Positions 24,772 to 34,647 of a stretch of DNA of 64,000 nucleotides are shown piece after piece. The notes under the pieces are model-generated. The model saw only the letters and a list, made by a program, of their open reading frames with translations, was not told where the DNA came from and searched no databases. Each line of letters opens with the position of its first letter. Position 1 is the first letter of the stretch. Origin of the DNA: Alterisphingorhabdus sp051668705 (GTDB lineage: Bacteria; Pseudomonadota; Alphaproteobacteria; Sphingomonadales; Sphingomonadaceae). Position numbers and translations under genes: made by a program. The stretch is from positions 434,001-498,000 of the forward strand of contig NZ_CP196351.1 of the NCBI RefSeq assembly GCF_051668705.1, written 5' to 3'.

Positions 24772-27327
24772 TCAGCTATCTTTGCCGCAGGATTTTGTGC
24801 CCGCATCTCCGGGAGAGATTTTAACATCGGATAGCGCAATAGTCGCTGGTGCATCGCTTTGTAGGGAAAAGCCGGTTCTGATTTTGCCAAGATCCAAGCC
24901 TTTATCGGTAAAGCAACTCAGGCGGACAGTGTATCTGTTCCAGCCATTGCCATCCACATTCACTGGCACAAAGGCTGTGCAGTTGTCACTATCATTACAT
25001 TCCATACCCAAGGACAATTTTGCAGGGCCTTCACCCATATTGCGGGCATAAAAGGTCAAGGCCATATCCGCGTTGGAATGACGTGAAAAATCAACCGGAT
25101 TATGGGTCGAAATGCGCAGCGCTGGGCCACCGGAGCGCCATTCTACTTTTAGCGAGTCTTCCTGAGCATTTCTGTCAGTGGTCGAGAAAGCCAAGGCCCC
25201 ACCATCCCAGCGCAATGCATTCATGCGGGTCTGTGTGCCATTGATGATGCCATATAATGACCATGGATTCTGTATCTTGCCACCTGTCAAAAAGACAGTG
25301 GGGTCGCCGATAGCATTTTTGTCCAATCCAGAATTTTCTGAAAGCCTTGCTACAGAGATTTTATCAGCATAGCTAAGGCCATAACCATAAGCAAAAAGCG
25401 GGTCATAATCGGGAAGGTCCGGATTCAACTTTGGTTGATCGGCAGTTTTGGGCCAAGAGAAAGAGAGCCTGCCGGTAAAGTCATATTCCGGCTTGGTTTG
25501 GAATAGCAGATCAGCTACGCCGCCGCCCTCACTGCCCGGAAGCCATGCGGCGACAAAGGCATCGGATGCATTAATTTCTGGATTGGTCCACATAGGACGG
25601 CCAGACAAGAATATAGAAACAACCTTTGCGCCTTGCTCGCGATATTTGGAGAGGCGGCCAGTATCGAATGCCTTGGTTTCGAAATCCAGATGATCACGAT
25701 CCCCTTGGAATTCTGCATAAGCATCTTCACCATAAACGGCGATAACGACATCGGCCTTTGCGCCAGACGTTCCTTGCGGATCAAAAATAACTTCTCCGCC
25801 TTCGGCTTCTACGGCCTCTTTGATCCCTGCCAAAATAGATTGGCCATTGGGGAATTCGTCATTGCTATGGTCACCGCCCTGCCAGGAGAGTGTCCATCCG
25901 CCTGAAGCCTTGGCAATATTGTCTGCGGCATCGCCAATGACGAGTATTTTTTGTTTGGTTTGCAGCGGGAGCGCCTGATTTTGGTTTTTCAGCAGCACGA
26001 GTGATTGGCGCACTGCGCGGCGCGCCAATGCGCGGTGCTCTTCGCCGCCCAATATATCAATGTTACCAGCGCCCGGCCGTTCGCTCGGCCGTGCCTTGTC
26101 AAACAGGCCATAATTCAGCTTAACACGCAAAATCCGGCGCACAGCATCATCAAGACGTTCCATGCTGATTTTGCCAGAACGGACATGGCGCAAAGTGCTT
26201 TCATACAGTCCTTTCCAACTATCGGGGGCCATAAACATATCAATTCCGGCGTTAAAGGCTTGCGGGCAATCGGTGTTGCTGCAACCTGGAATTTGGCCAT
26301 GCGCGTTCCAGTCGCTGATGACAAAACCATTAAAGCCCATCCGGTCTTTCAAAACATCGGTTATCAATGCTTTGTTGCCGGTCATTTTAATGCCTTGCCA
26401 GCTGGAAAAGGACACCATCACTGTCTGCACTTCAGCGGCCAATGCGGGCAGATACCCCGTGGCATGGATGTCGCGCAAATCCTCTTCGCTTATCAGGGCA
26501 TCGCCCTGATCGCGTCCACCTTCTGTGCCGCCATCGGCTATAAAATGTTTGGCAGCAGACAGGATACGGCCATTGGCCAGAAAGTTTGCCGTGCCATATT
26601 CGCCCTGTAGGCCTTCAACAATCTTGTCGGAATATGAAACGACAATATCCGGCGTTTCGGAAAAACCTTCATAGCTGCGGCCCCAGCGATCATCGCGTGG
26701 CACGGCCAATGTCGGCGCAAATGTCCAATCATGGCCTGATACAATAATCTCTTGTGCAGTGGCCTGCATAATCTGCTTGATCAATTCCGGATCACGCGCA
26801 GCGCCAAGCCCAATATTGTGCGGAAATACTGTTGCGCCCAGCAAATTTGCATGACCGTGAACAGCATCAATGCCCCAGATGATGGGGATTGCCAGTTCAA
26901 CACCTTCAGGGTCGACCGATGCGTCCCAATAGCCATCTGCGGCACTTAGCCAAGTCTGGGTATCAGCATAGGCCAATGGGCCTGGTGCTGAATTGCCGCC
27001 ACTTAATACCGAACCCAGTCGATATTTTTTGACCTCTTCGGGTGTTACAGACGCAGAATCGGCTTGTATTGTCTGGCCGACTTTCTGTTCAACCGTCATG
27101 CGCGCCAATATTTCGTCTATGCGGGCTTCGATTTTTGGATCGAGCGCTTTGCGCTCAAGCACAGGCCATTTCTCAGGATGTATAGCCGCACCTTCAGCAT
27201 TAGCAGCGGCAGGAGAAGCAGTGGCTGGCTCATTGTCTCTTTCGCTGGCAGTGCTGTTCATTACCCAGCCACAACTTATGGTAAGTGCCAGGACAGATAG
27301 GGCTGATCGCCGGACAATATTTTTCAC
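24772..27327 (-). CDS. GH3 family beta-glucosidase / glucan hydrolase, exported
   Basis: Hydrolyses terminal beta-glucosidic bonds, probably in the periplasm. The start chosen is GTG at 27327 with AGAGGA about 7 bases upstream, leading directly into a signal peptide (VKNIVRRSALSVLALTIS). GH3 features: WGIDAVHGHANLLGATVFPHNIGLG, KHFIADGGTEGGRDQGD and VISDWNAHGQIPG, whose Asp is the nucleophile. A C-terminal (alpha/beta) sandwich and a beta-sandwich tail of about 200 residues (from NSGLDKNAIGDP) follow. 851 residues. Divergent from the gluconolactonase across a strong operator. Confidence 0.93.
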   Translation of the reverse strand: MKNIVRRSALSVLALTISCGWVMNSTASERDNEPATASPAAANAEGAAIHPEKWPVLERKALDPKIEARIDEILARMTVEQKVGQTIQADSASVTPEEVKKYRLGSVLSGGNSAPGPLAYADTQTWLSAADGYWDASVDPEGVELAIPIIWGIDAVHGHANLLGATVFPHNIGLGAARDPELIKQIMQATAQEIIVSGHDWTFAPTLAVPRDDRWGRSYEGFSETPDIVVSYSDKIVEGLQGEYGTANFLANGRILSAAKHFIADGGTEGGRDQGDALISEEDLRDIHATGYLPALAAEVQTVMVSFSSWQGIKMTGNKALITDVLKDRMGFNGFVISDWNAHGQIPGCSNTDCPQAFNAGIDMFMAPDSWKGLYESTLRHVRSGKISMERLDDAVRRILRVKLNYGLFDKARPSERPGAGNIDILGGEEHRALARRAVRQSLVLLKNQNQALPLQTKQKILVIGDAADNIAKASGGWTLSWQGGDHSNDEFPNGQSILAGIKEAVEAEGGEVIFDPQGTSGAKADVVIAVYGEDAYAEFQGDRDHLDFETKAFDTGRLSKYREQGAKVVSIFLSGRPMWTNPEINASDAFVAAWLPGSEGGGVADLLFQTKPEYDFTGRLSFSWPKTADQPKLNPDLPDYDPLFAYGYGLSYADKISVARLSENSGLDKNAIGDPTVFLTGGKIQNPWSLYGIINGTQTRMNALRWDGGALAFSTTDRNAQEDSLKVEWRSGGPALRISTHNPVDFSRHSNADMALTFYARNMGEGPAKLSLGMECNDSDNCTAFVPVNVDGNGWNRYTVRLSCFTDKGLDLGKIRTGFSLQSDAPATIALSDVKISPGDAGTKSCGKDS

Positions 27328-27427
27328 TGTATAATCCTCTATTATATGGCACAAGGAAGTGCCCTTATTGTTGAGTGAACAGGTTTCGCCGTTCGAATCT
27401 TCCACCTTTTGTAGCCATAAGAGAAAA

Positions 27428-27447
27428 AATTGACAAGGTTGTCAATT
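27428..27447. promoter_or_regulatory. LacI-type operator between GH3 and gluconolactonase
   Basis: Perfect 9-bp arms AATTGACAA and TTGTCAATT around a GG centre. It lies about 100 bases before the GH3 start and 36 bases before the gluconolactonase ATG, so it can control both divergent genes. Same half-site as 20418 and 44863. Confidence 0.82.
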
Positions 27448-27483
27448 TTGCATAACCTTAAATGCAAATAGGGGAGTGCATTA

Positions 27484-28506
27484 ATGGTAACACGCAGGGC
27501 GTTATGCACCTGGCTCGGCGCGACTGTAATTGTTGGTTGTACGCATAAAGGTTCAGTTTTGGGTGTAACACAAGGCCCAACAGCCCTGACCTATGAGACA
27601 TTTGACTCTGATTTTTTGTCTGTTGTTGACATAACTTCCAATGGTGAATTGCTGTCTGATGGCTATCAATGGGCCGAAGGGCCGGCATGGGATGCAAAAA
27701 ATCGGAGCCTTTATTTTACTGATGTACCGGCCAATCGTGCGTATAAATGGCAAGCACCAACAGGCACGCAGCTTTTTCTCGATCCGTCCGGTGCGGCTAG
27801 TGCAGATGGTTTTCGTGAACCTGGTGCTAATGGTTTACTGGTGTCTGATAATGGTCAGCTTCTTTTGTGCAATCATGGCAGTCGCTCCGTTGAAAGCATG
27901 GATATTCAAACTGGCAGAAGGACGACTTTGGCAGATCGTTTCGAGGGGCAAAAATTCAACAGTCCTAATGATCTGATAGAAGCAAGCGATGGCACAATCT
28001 ATTTCACTGATCCGCCTTACGGGCTGGAGGGGTTGGACGAATCACCTTTGAAAGAAATGTCAGTAAACGGGGTTTATAAGCGTAACCCTGATGGAAAAGT
28101 TGAACGTGTCATCGATGATATGACGTTCCCCAATGGTGTCATACTCTCCCCTGACGAGAAATATCTTTATGTTTCGCAGTCTGACCCTTCACAGGCGCTG
28201 GTCAGGCGCTATCGCCTTGCCGATATGCAGCAAAGCGTTGCGCCTTGGTTTGACGCGAGTCCTTTCATGAGCGGTCATCAAGGACTGCCTGATGGTATGG
28301 CAATATCAACCAACGGGCATGTGTTCGTGGCAGGTCCGGGCGGTGTCTTGGTGGTTAATGATGCTGGCAAATGCTTAGGCCGCATCGCTACAGGCAGAGC
28401 GACAGCCAATTGTGCCTTTGGTGAAGATGGACGCACATTATTTATTACTGCCCAGAACCGATTATACCGCGTAAGAACATTGGCTAAAGGGAGTGGGCGG
28501 TTTTGA
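27484..28506 (+). CDS. SMP-30/gluconolactonase-family lactonase, exported
   Basis: Opens glucono-1,5-lactone to gluconate. The 340-residue six-bladed propeller protein starts with MVTRRALCTWLGATVIVGC, a twin-Arg-like lipoprotein signal (Cys19). Metal-site features seen: WAEGPAWD (Glu), KFNSPNDLIEASDG (Asn) and FPNGVILSPDEKYLYVS (Asn, Asp). It is the first gene of a plus-strand string with the MFS carrier, LacI regulator and GH5, and follows the operator at 27428. Confidence 0.87.
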   Translation: MVTRRALCTWLGATVIVGCTHKGSVLGVTQGPTALTYETFDSDFLSVVDITSNGELLSDGYQWAEGPAWDAKNRSLYFTDVPANRAYKWQAPTGTQLFLDPSGAASADGFREPGANGLLVSDNGQLLLCNHGSRSVESMDIQTGRRTTLADRFEGQKFNSPNDLIEASDGTIYFTDPPYGLEGLDESPLKEMSVNGVYKRNPDGKVERVIDDMTFPNGVILSPDEKYLYVSQSDPSQALVRRYRLADMQQSVAPWFDASPFMSGHQGLPDGMAISTNGHVFVAGPGGVLVVNDAGKCLGRIATGRATANCAFGEDGRTLFITAQNRLYRVRTLAKGSGRF

Positions 28507-28543
28507 GCAATGTTGCTACTGGTATGAAGAAAGACCTTTTGGG

Positions 28544-29893
28544 ATGACAACGCTTTCACGCAAGCTTGGCCGTTTGGCAGGCTATGGTGTAGGCGATTTT
28601 GGCCTCAATATCTATTGGAACAGCCTAACGTTGATGCTGATGTTCTGGTATGTCCAGATTGTCGGGTTGGACCCCAAAATTGCAGGGCTAGTTTGGTTTT
28701 TGGGTTTGGCTTGGGATGCTATTTCTGATCCACTAGTGGCGTCTCTGGCATCACGCACGCGCAGTCGTTTTGGCACTTATCGGCCATTTTTGTTATTTGG
28801 CAGTTTTGCACTGGGCCTGTCATTCTGCCTTTTGCTTTGGGTCCCGCCTTTTGAGGGATATTTGCAGATTGCGACATTGCTGGTCGCAGCGATTATTTTT
28901 CGCACCTGCTACACTATTGTTGCTGTCCCTTATGCTGCGATGTCATCACGTATGACCGTTGACAGCAATGAACGCTCAGAACTGTCCGGAATGCGCATGA
29001 TATTCGCATTTCTGGGGTATTTGTGTGTATCCAGTTTCTTCTTCCCCATGGTGCGCTTTTTCGGGGATGGATCAGAGTTGTCGGCGATTGGTTTCTTGGT
29101 TACGGCCTGCCTTTCGGCCATTGCCGGCACTGCTGCATTGTTAGTCTGTTTTTTCCTTACTAACGAGGAAGAACCTTTGGGCGGTGAGGTTAATAACAAA
29201 AAACTATGGATTGTGAATCTGGTCGATGCCTTGCTGCATAACCGGGCTTTGGTACCTTTGTTGCTGGTGCTTTTTCTGAACTCAGCCGCTGGCGCTTTGT
29301 GGACAATCCCCTTGGCTTTTTATCTTGAAGCCAATTCTGATATTTTTGCCAATAAAGAAGTGGTTCTGTCTTTAATAGCCGCTTCGACACTGATTGGCAC
29401 GCCAATATGGACATTGATAGCGCGCCAATTCGGCAAAAAACGATGCTGGTATATAGCAACTATTTGGCATTTGATTTGGAGTTTATGGCTGGCGATTTTT
29501 GGGCCTTTCATCATATTTGGTGTACCGATACAAATTATTGCAATCGGTTTTAGTGGTTCCGCCTTCGCTGTGATAATCTGGGCGTTGATTCCTGATACTG
29601 TAGAATATGGCCAATATCATAGCGGTATGCGAGATGAAGCCTCAGTATTTGGCTCCAGCCTGTTTGTGCAGAAGGCGTCAGGCGCAATAGCGGGACTAGG
29701 GGTCGGTGTATTGCTCTCGATTATCGGTTATGATCCTCAGCTTGCCAGTCAGTCGCCTGATACGGCGCTCATGATTCAATATGCAATAGCTTTATCTCCA
29801 GCTGCATTACTGATTGTTACATGCATCATTTTGTACAAGATGCCGCTTACAGGTCACATACATGCGCAAATTGTGCAGGAGCTATCGAATTAG
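28544..29893 (+). CDS. GPH-type sugar:cation symporter (MFS)
   Basis: Inner-membrane transporter of 449 residues with about 12 hydrophobic segments. Glycoside-pentoside-hexuronide family features: GYGVGDFGLNIYWN near the start, LAWDAISDPLVASLASRTRSRFGTYRPFLLFG and PYAAMSSRMT. The longer reading from GTG 28493 would overlap the lactonase; ATG at 28544 is preferred. It probably imports a glucoside or oligosaccharide. Only 7 bases separate its stop from the LacI ATG. Confidence 0.9.
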   Translation: MTTLSRKLGRLAGYGVGDFGLNIYWNSLTLMLMFWYVQIVGLDPKIAGLVWFLGLAWDAISDPLVASLASRTRSRFGTYRPFLLFGSFALGLSFCLLLWVPPFEGYLQIATLLVAAIIFRTCYTIVAVPYAAMSSRMTVDSNERSELSGMRMIFAFLGYLCVSSFFFPMVRFFGDGSELSAIGFLVTACLSAIAGTAALLVCFFLTNEEEPLGGEVNNKKLWIVNLVDALLHNRALVPLLLVLFLNSAAGALWTIPLAFYLEANSDIFANKEVVLSLIAASTLIGTPIWTLIARQFGKKRCWYIATIWHLIWSLWLAIFGPFIIFGVPIQIIAIGFSGSAFAVIIWALIPDTVEYGQYHSGMRDEASVFGSSLFVQKASGAIAGLGVGVLLSIIGYDPQLASQSPDTALMIQYAIALSPAALLIVTCIILYKMPLTGHIHAQIVQELSN

Positions 29894-29900
29894 GAGCGAT

Positions 29901-30953
29901 ATGAATAACCATAAAGCCAAAATGAAGGATGTTGCAGATCTGGCAGGAGTGTCGATCAAGACGGTGTCACGTGTGTTAAATAACGAGCCACATGTTCAAG
30001 AAAAGTTACGCAAACAAGTCCGTGATGCGGTCACAAAATTGGGATATGTCCCCAGCCAGTCGGCACGGTCACTGCGCGGAAACAAATCCTATGACATCAA
30101 TCTGATATGTCATGCAGCGGGCGGCGATTATGTTTCCGTTATTCAGTTCGGCGCAGTGATCGCTTGCCAGAAACTAGGGTATCAGCTGTCACTAAGCCTT
30201 TTAGAAGGTTTGGAAGAAGCATCATTCCAGACTATAAAATCAAGCTTTGAAAGTATTTTGCGCCATCATAAGCCTGATGGCATCATGCTGGTTGCTCCAT
30301 ATGCTGGAGATGAAAAAATCGGATTTGTGCTGGAGGAGCTTGGTATCCCGGTTGTGCGGATTGGCCCCGTTGAGCTTCTTAATCAGGGGATATTGGTCGA
30401 GATAGATGATTATAAGGCCTCTATAGAGCTCACACAGCATCTTGTACAACTTGGTCACAAGAAAATTGGCTTTGTGCGTGGGACAGAAAACCAGCGATCA
30501 TCGCATGTGCGCTACTCGGGTTTTTGTGTTGCTATGAATGCCGCAGGTTTGACAGTTGACCCCGGTCTTGTTGCTCAAGGCGAGTTTAGTTTCCAATCGG
30601 GATATGATGCTGGGCTTAAGCTCTTGGCCAAAGATAACCGACCCACAGCAATTTTTGCATCTAATGATGATATGGCTGCCGGCATTGTCACGGCCGCAAA
30701 TATGCAAGGTTTGAATGTGCCCTATGACCTGTCAGTCGTTGGCTTTGATGATGCCGCCGTTGCGGTGCGCATGCGTCCAGAACTGACAACAATCCGCCAG
30801 CCTTTACAGGAATTGGGCCAGGTCGCGATCGAAACGTTGATAGATAGTCTTACCAACAACAGCATCAACGGTCCGCAAAGGATCGTACTGGATTATGAAT
30901 TTGTGCTCAGGGGGACAACGGCACAGATAAGCGAAAAAACTATCACTCATTAG
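29901..30953 (+). CDS. LacI-family transcriptional regulator
   Basis: A 350-residue regulator with the LacI helix-turn-helix and hinge at the N-terminus: MKDVADLAGVSIKTVSRVLN (about 8-27) and ARSLRG. A periplasmic-binding-protein-like sensor domain follows (from about 65, with IFASNDDMAAG). The ATG at 29901 has AGGAG 5 bases upstream. It is the only LacI protein in the window and is the best candidate for the TGACAA-type palindromes at 20418, 27428 and 44863. Ligand is unknown. Confidence 0.93.
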   Translation: MNNHKAKMKDVADLAGVSIKTVSRVLNNEPHVQEKLRKQVRDAVTKLGYVPSQSARSLRGNKSYDINLICHAAGGDYVSVIQFGAVIACQKLGYQLSLSLLEGLEEASFQTIKSSFESILRHHKPDGIMLVAPYAGDEKIGFVLEELGIPVVRIGPVELLNQGILVEIDDYKASIELTQHLVQLGHKKIGFVRGTENQRSSHVRYSGFCVAMNAAGLTVDPGLVAQGEFSFQSGYDAGLKLLAKDNRPTAIFASNDDMAAGIVTAANMQGLNVPYDLSVVGFDDAAVAVRMRPELTTIRQPLQELGQVAIETLIDSLTNNSINGPQRIVLDYEFVLRGTTAQISEKTITH

Positions 30954-30964
30954 AATAGGAGAAA

Positions 30965-32005
30965 ATGGTGAAAAAAATACCGACTATTTTGGGTATGGCG
31001 GTACTGGCCTTATCTACTATGGGGGCAAGCGTACAGGCAGTTGCTGCAAGTGCAGATACGTCTCAAGACAATGCAGATCAAACGACCAAAACTGTTTTTT
31101 CAATGAAACGTTGTCTGAATATGGGCAATGCACTTGAGACACCGGCCAATGAAACATGGGGCGGACGCCTTAATACAGCAGAGGATTATCAGCGCATAGC
31201 AGATGCTGGTTTTGATACAGTTCGCATCCCCGTGCGGTGGAGCGCTTATCTCAACAAAGATTCCAACTATACCATTCACCCCGAATTCGCGAAAATTGTC
31301 GATCAAAATATTATCAATGCGAATAAGGCTGGATTGAATGTCATCATCAATGTTCACCATTTTAATGAATTGATGGAAAACCCCACAGAGCAAATGGCCC
31401 GTTTTAGAGCAATTTGGGACCAGATATCACTGCGCTATTCCAAACTGCCTGACAGTGTTTGGTTCGAGGTTTTAAACGAACCGCATACAAATTTATCAGG
31501 CAAGGTTATGCGCCAGTTACAGGCACAAGCCATAGCCATTATCCGCCGTGACAATCCGGAGCGGATTATTATTCTGGGCGGAGAGGAATATTCCAATATC
31601 CGCACATTGGCGAGCAACCTTGCTCCGCCTGATGACAATATTGTTTATACCTTCCATTACTATGATCCATTCAACTTTACGCATCAGCAAGCGACCTGGT
31701 TGGGCGATGCTATGCCCAAGGGCAAAAGAGGTTGGGGTTCCAAGACCGATAAAGAGGAGCTGGCCAACGCGGTCTCTATAGCCGTCGCTTTTCGCGATGC
31801 GATCAACCGGCCGGTATTTTTGGGCGAATTTGGTGCTAATGAACCTATCGACAATAAAGAGCGCGTCAAATGGGCCGGTGCTGTAAAGACAGCGATGGAA
31901 CAGGCTGAAATCCCTTGGTGCTTATGGGCTTATAGCAATACATTCGCTGCATATAAGGATGAGAGCGGCTGGGATAAAGCCATGCTCAAAGCGTTGATAG
32001 AGTAA
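30965..32005 (+). CDS. GH5-family endo-beta-glucanase, secreted
   Basis: Endo-acting cellulase-type hydrolase, 346 residues. Signal peptide MVKKIPTILGMAVLALSTMGASVQAVA. GH5 motifs: DTVRIPVRWSAYL, NVIINVHHF, WFEVLNEPH (acid/base Glu) and VFLGEFGANEP (nucleophile Glu). It starts 11 bases after the LacI stop with AGGAG upstream, so it is the last gene of the lactonase-MFS-LacI-GH5 string, which ends at the 17-bp hairpin at 32012. Confidence 0.92.
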   Translation: MVKKIPTILGMAVLALSTMGASVQAVAASADTSQDNADQTTKTVFSMKRCLNMGNALETPANETWGGRLNTAEDYQRIADAGFDTVRIPVRWSAYLNKDSNYTIHPEFAKIVDQNIINANKAGLNVIINVHHFNELMENPTEQMARFRAIWDQISLRYSKLPDSVWFEVLNEPHTNLSGKVMRQLQAQAIAIIRRDNPERIIILGGEEYSNIRTLASNLAPPDDNIVYTFHYYDPFNFTHQQATWLGDAMPKGKRGWGSKTDKEELANAVSIAVAFRDAINRPVFLGEFGANEPIDNKERVKWAGAVKTAMEQAEIPWCLWAYSNTFAAYKDESGWDKAMLKALIE

Positions 32006-32011
32006 ACTATC

Positions 32012-32055
32012 ATCATCTTACCCTATTGACTGACGTTGCAATAGGGTAAGATGAT
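32012..32055. terminator. Bidirectional terminator hairpin, 17-bp stem
   Basis: Perfect arms ATCATCTTACCCTATTG and CAATAGGGTAAGATGAT around a 10-base loop. It lies between the convergent GH5 gene and the TIM-barrel gene at 32063, serving both. Confidence 0.88.
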
Positions 32056-32062
32056 TTGTTGT

Positions 32063-32914
32063 TTATGCAGTCAAGTGTTCGTAGCTGCGACCGACTGACG
32101 CTATGGGCGTTTGCGTGTCATCATGCTCGATATAAAAATACTCTAAACCTGCCTGTGCTGCTTTGTTAAAAATTGCGGAAAAGTCGATTTCGCCGCTGCC
32201 AACATCGACCATATTGCCACTGCTATCCATGTCTTTTATGTGACACGCGATGAAACGTCCGGGTGCCTTGTCAAATAGGGTAAAAGGGTCAACGCTCGCT
32301 TTGCGTAACCAGAAAAGATCAATCTCCATTGACACCAGTGAAGGCTCAGTACGCTCCAGCAAGATATCGTATCCATTGCTGCCATCTTGATCCAGAAACT
32401 CAAATTCATGATTATGATAGCCAACGGTCATACCTGCCTTTTTCGCTTGCTCTCCTCGTTCATTAAGTAGGTCTGCAATGGCGCGATAGCCATCTAATGT
32501 GCGTTCCTCTTCAGCAATCCATGGAAGAAATAAATTGCGCTGGCCCATGATTTCGGCCAATTCGAGCACGCCATCAAAATCCTCGCGCATATCTGCAAGT
32601 TGCACATGCCCAGAATTGCTGATTAATCCCAAATCATCCATCGCTTTGCGCACATCAGTTGGTTTATGCGCAAAAAATCCTGCCGTTTCACAATCCTTTA
32701 TGCCGATATCGGCTAGCGCCTTCAGTGTTGCCTGATAGTCTTTTTCAAACAATGCTCTAACCGTATAGAGCTGGACGCCCAGCTTCCCCGTATAAGGAAC
32801 AACATTCTCTTCCTGTTGCGAGTCTTTCTTGTCCATAGAGCATCCAGACATCAATACTGCCCCGCCAGAAATGGCGCCTGCCAATATGGTGCGACGATCA
32901 GGGGTAAAGGTCAT
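32063..32914 (-). CDS. Sugar phosphate isomerase/epimerase-like TIM barrel, exported
   Basis: A 283-residue AP-endonuclease-2-type TIM barrel. The start is ATG at 32914, overlapping the GMC stop, followed by DRRTILAGAISGGAVLMSGCS, a twin-Arg-like lipoprotein signal. Ligand-type residues: TVGYHNHEFEF, MEIDLFWLRKA, CHIKDMD and FYIEHDD. Exported barrels of this family are found with glucoside-oxidising GMC dehydrogenases and may act on the keto-sugar product; that role is inferred. Confidence 0.85.
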   Translation of the reverse strand: MTFTPDRRTILAGAISGGAVLMSGCSMDKKDSQQEENVVPYTGKLGVQLYTVRALFEKDYQATLKALADIGIKDCETAGFFAHKPTDVRKAMDDLGLISNSGHVQLADMREDFDGVLELAEIMGQRNLFLPWIAEEERTLDGYRAIADLLNERGEQAKKAGMTVGYHNHEFEFLDQDGSNGYDILLERTEPSLVSMEIDLFWLRKASVDPFTLFDKAPGRFIACHIKDMDSSGNMVDVGSGEIDFSAIFNKAAQAGLEYFYIEHDDTQTPIASVGRSYEHLTA

Positions 32915-34620
32915 TATATGGTTCCTTCTTTCATTTGGCGGCTTGCATAATCTACTGCGCGCGCGGTCAACGCCATAAAGGTCAAAGATGGGTTTTGACA
33001 TGCAACAGAAGCAAATGCTGAACCATCAGTTGCAAAAACATTGGGTACATCATGAGTTTGATTGAAACCGTTAAGCAGAGAATCTTTAGGATCTTTGCCC
33101 ATGCGCGCTCCGCCCATTTCATGAATGCAATGGCCCGGCACTGGGTCTTCATCAAAGGCTTCAATATTGGTTGCACCTGCAGCTTTTAGCATTGCAACAG
33201 CATCTGCCTTCATTTTCTGACGCATCCTAAATTCATTGTCCCCCCAATTTACGTCCATATGGACTTGCGGGATGCCGTAATTATCGGTTTTGCTAGGGTG
33301 GAGACGTACCTGGTTTTCGGCTTGCGGCAAGTGTTCACCAAAAGCCTGCAGCCTCATCCACCATCCGTCGGGTGTACGCAGTTTCTGCTTCAAATCTGCG
33401 CCAAAGCCACGATCGTGCAAAGCGCGCGTCCATGATGGGCGCCAACTGCTGCCCTGATAGGCAAAGCCCCGCAAAAACTCGCCATCGGTACGATTATCAA
33501 GATTCGTGTAGCGCGGCAGATATGTTCCATTGGGGCGGCGACCAGCAAAATAGTCATCTTCAAAGCCAGGCATGCGCCCTGAAGCGCCAATCTGATGATG
33601 ATGGTCCATGATATATTTACCCAGCACATTGCTGGAATTGGCAAAGCCATTAGAGAATGTTTCCGACTTGGAATTCAGCATGATTTGTACTGTTCCGATT
33701 GTCGATGCACATAAAAAGATAACGCGTGCCGTTATATCTTTGCTTTGCTTGGTCTTACGATTGATGGTGCGCACGCCGGTTGCTCTCTTAGTCTTTGGAT
33801 CATAGAGAATTTTCTCAACCACAGTGTCCGCCAACATCGTCATATTTCCAGTGCGTTGTGCAGCAGGCAGCAATGCTGATACGCTTGAGAAATAAGCCCC
33901 AAAAGAGCAGCCGCGCTCACACTGATTACGGAATTGGCAATTGGTACGGCCAAGGGCGATCTGTTCTTCTGTCGGTTTGGTCAGATGTGCGGCGCGACCG
34001 ATAATCAGTTTGCGGTCAGGAAATGCCGCTTCAATTTTTGCTTTGGCCGACTTTTCAACGCATGTCATATCCATAGGCGGCTGGAAAATGCTATCTGGCA
34101 ATTGAGGTAGCCCTTCTTCGGACCCGCTAATGCCTACAAAACGTTCAACATATTCATACCAAGGCTTGATATCGGCATAGCGGATTGGCCAATCGCTGCC
34201 ATGGCCGTCTGCTTTGTTGGCGGAAAAATCCGTATCGCTCCAACGATAGCTTTGCCTTGCCCACATGAGCGATTTGCCGCCTACTTGGTCACCGCGCAAC
34301 CAGGAAAATTTTTTACCGTCTTCTACTGAATAAGGGTTTTGCTTGTCGTTGATGAAATAATGCCGGGTGCTTTCTCTAAAAGCATAGCAAGTGCTTTGTA
34401 CCGGATATTCCGCGTCCACCAATTGCGGGTTTGCGCGGTCACGAAAGGGCATGTCCCAAGGGTTCTGATTCTCAGTGATGTAGCCGCTGCCATGCTCGTT
34501 CATTTTACCGCGCTCAATGACCAGCGTTTTCATTCCCTTTTCTGTGAACTCTTTCGCTGCCCAGCCGCCAGACATGCCGGAGCCAACAACGATGACATCA
34601 AAATTTTCGGATTTAGTCAT
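32914..34620 (-). CDS. GMC-family FAD oxidoreductase (sugar or glucoside dehydrogenase)
   Basis: A 568-residue flavoprotein with the FAD-binding start VIVVGSGMSGGWAAKEF (about 9-25), SLMWARQSYRW and the catalytic-region motif HCIHEMGGARMG (His near 509), and C-terminal NPSLTFMALTARA. It has a set of cysteines in NCQFRNQCERGCSFGAYF. The partner is the subunit-3 gene immediately upstream. The family includes gluconate 2-dehydrogenase and glucoside 3-dehydrogenase; the isomerase and Gfo/Idh neighbours favour a keto-glucoside route. No cytochrome c subunit gene is next to it. Confidence 0.9.
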   Translation of the reverse strand: MTKSENFDVIVVGSGMSGGWAAKEFTEKGMKTLVIERGKMNEHGSGYITENQNPWDMPFRDRANPQLVDAEYPVQSTCYAFRESTRHYFINDKQNPYSVEDGKKFSWLRGDQVGGKSLMWARQSYRWSDTDFSANKADGHGSDWPIRYADIKPWYEYVERFVGISGSEEGLPQLPDSIFQPPMDMTCVEKSAKAKIEAAFPDRKLIIGRAAHLTKPTEEQIALGRTNCQFRNQCERGCSFGAYFSSVSALLPAAQRTGNMTMLADTVVEKILYDPKTKRATGVRTINRKTKQSKDITARVIFLCASTIGTVQIMLNSKSETFSNGFANSSNVLGKYIMDHHHQIGASGRMPGFEDDYFAGRRPNGTYLPRYTNLDNRTDGEFLRGFAYQGSSWRPSWTRALHDRGFGADLKQKLRTPDGWWMRLQAFGEHLPQAENQVRLHPSKTDNYGIPQVHMDVNWGDNEFRMRQKMKADAVAMLKAAGATNIEAFDEDPVPGHCIHEMGGARMGKDPKDSLLNGFNQTHDVPNVFATDGSAFASVACQNPSLTFMALTARAVDYASRQMKEGTI

Positions 34621-34647
34621 TATGTAATTTCCGTTCTGTCTTATATG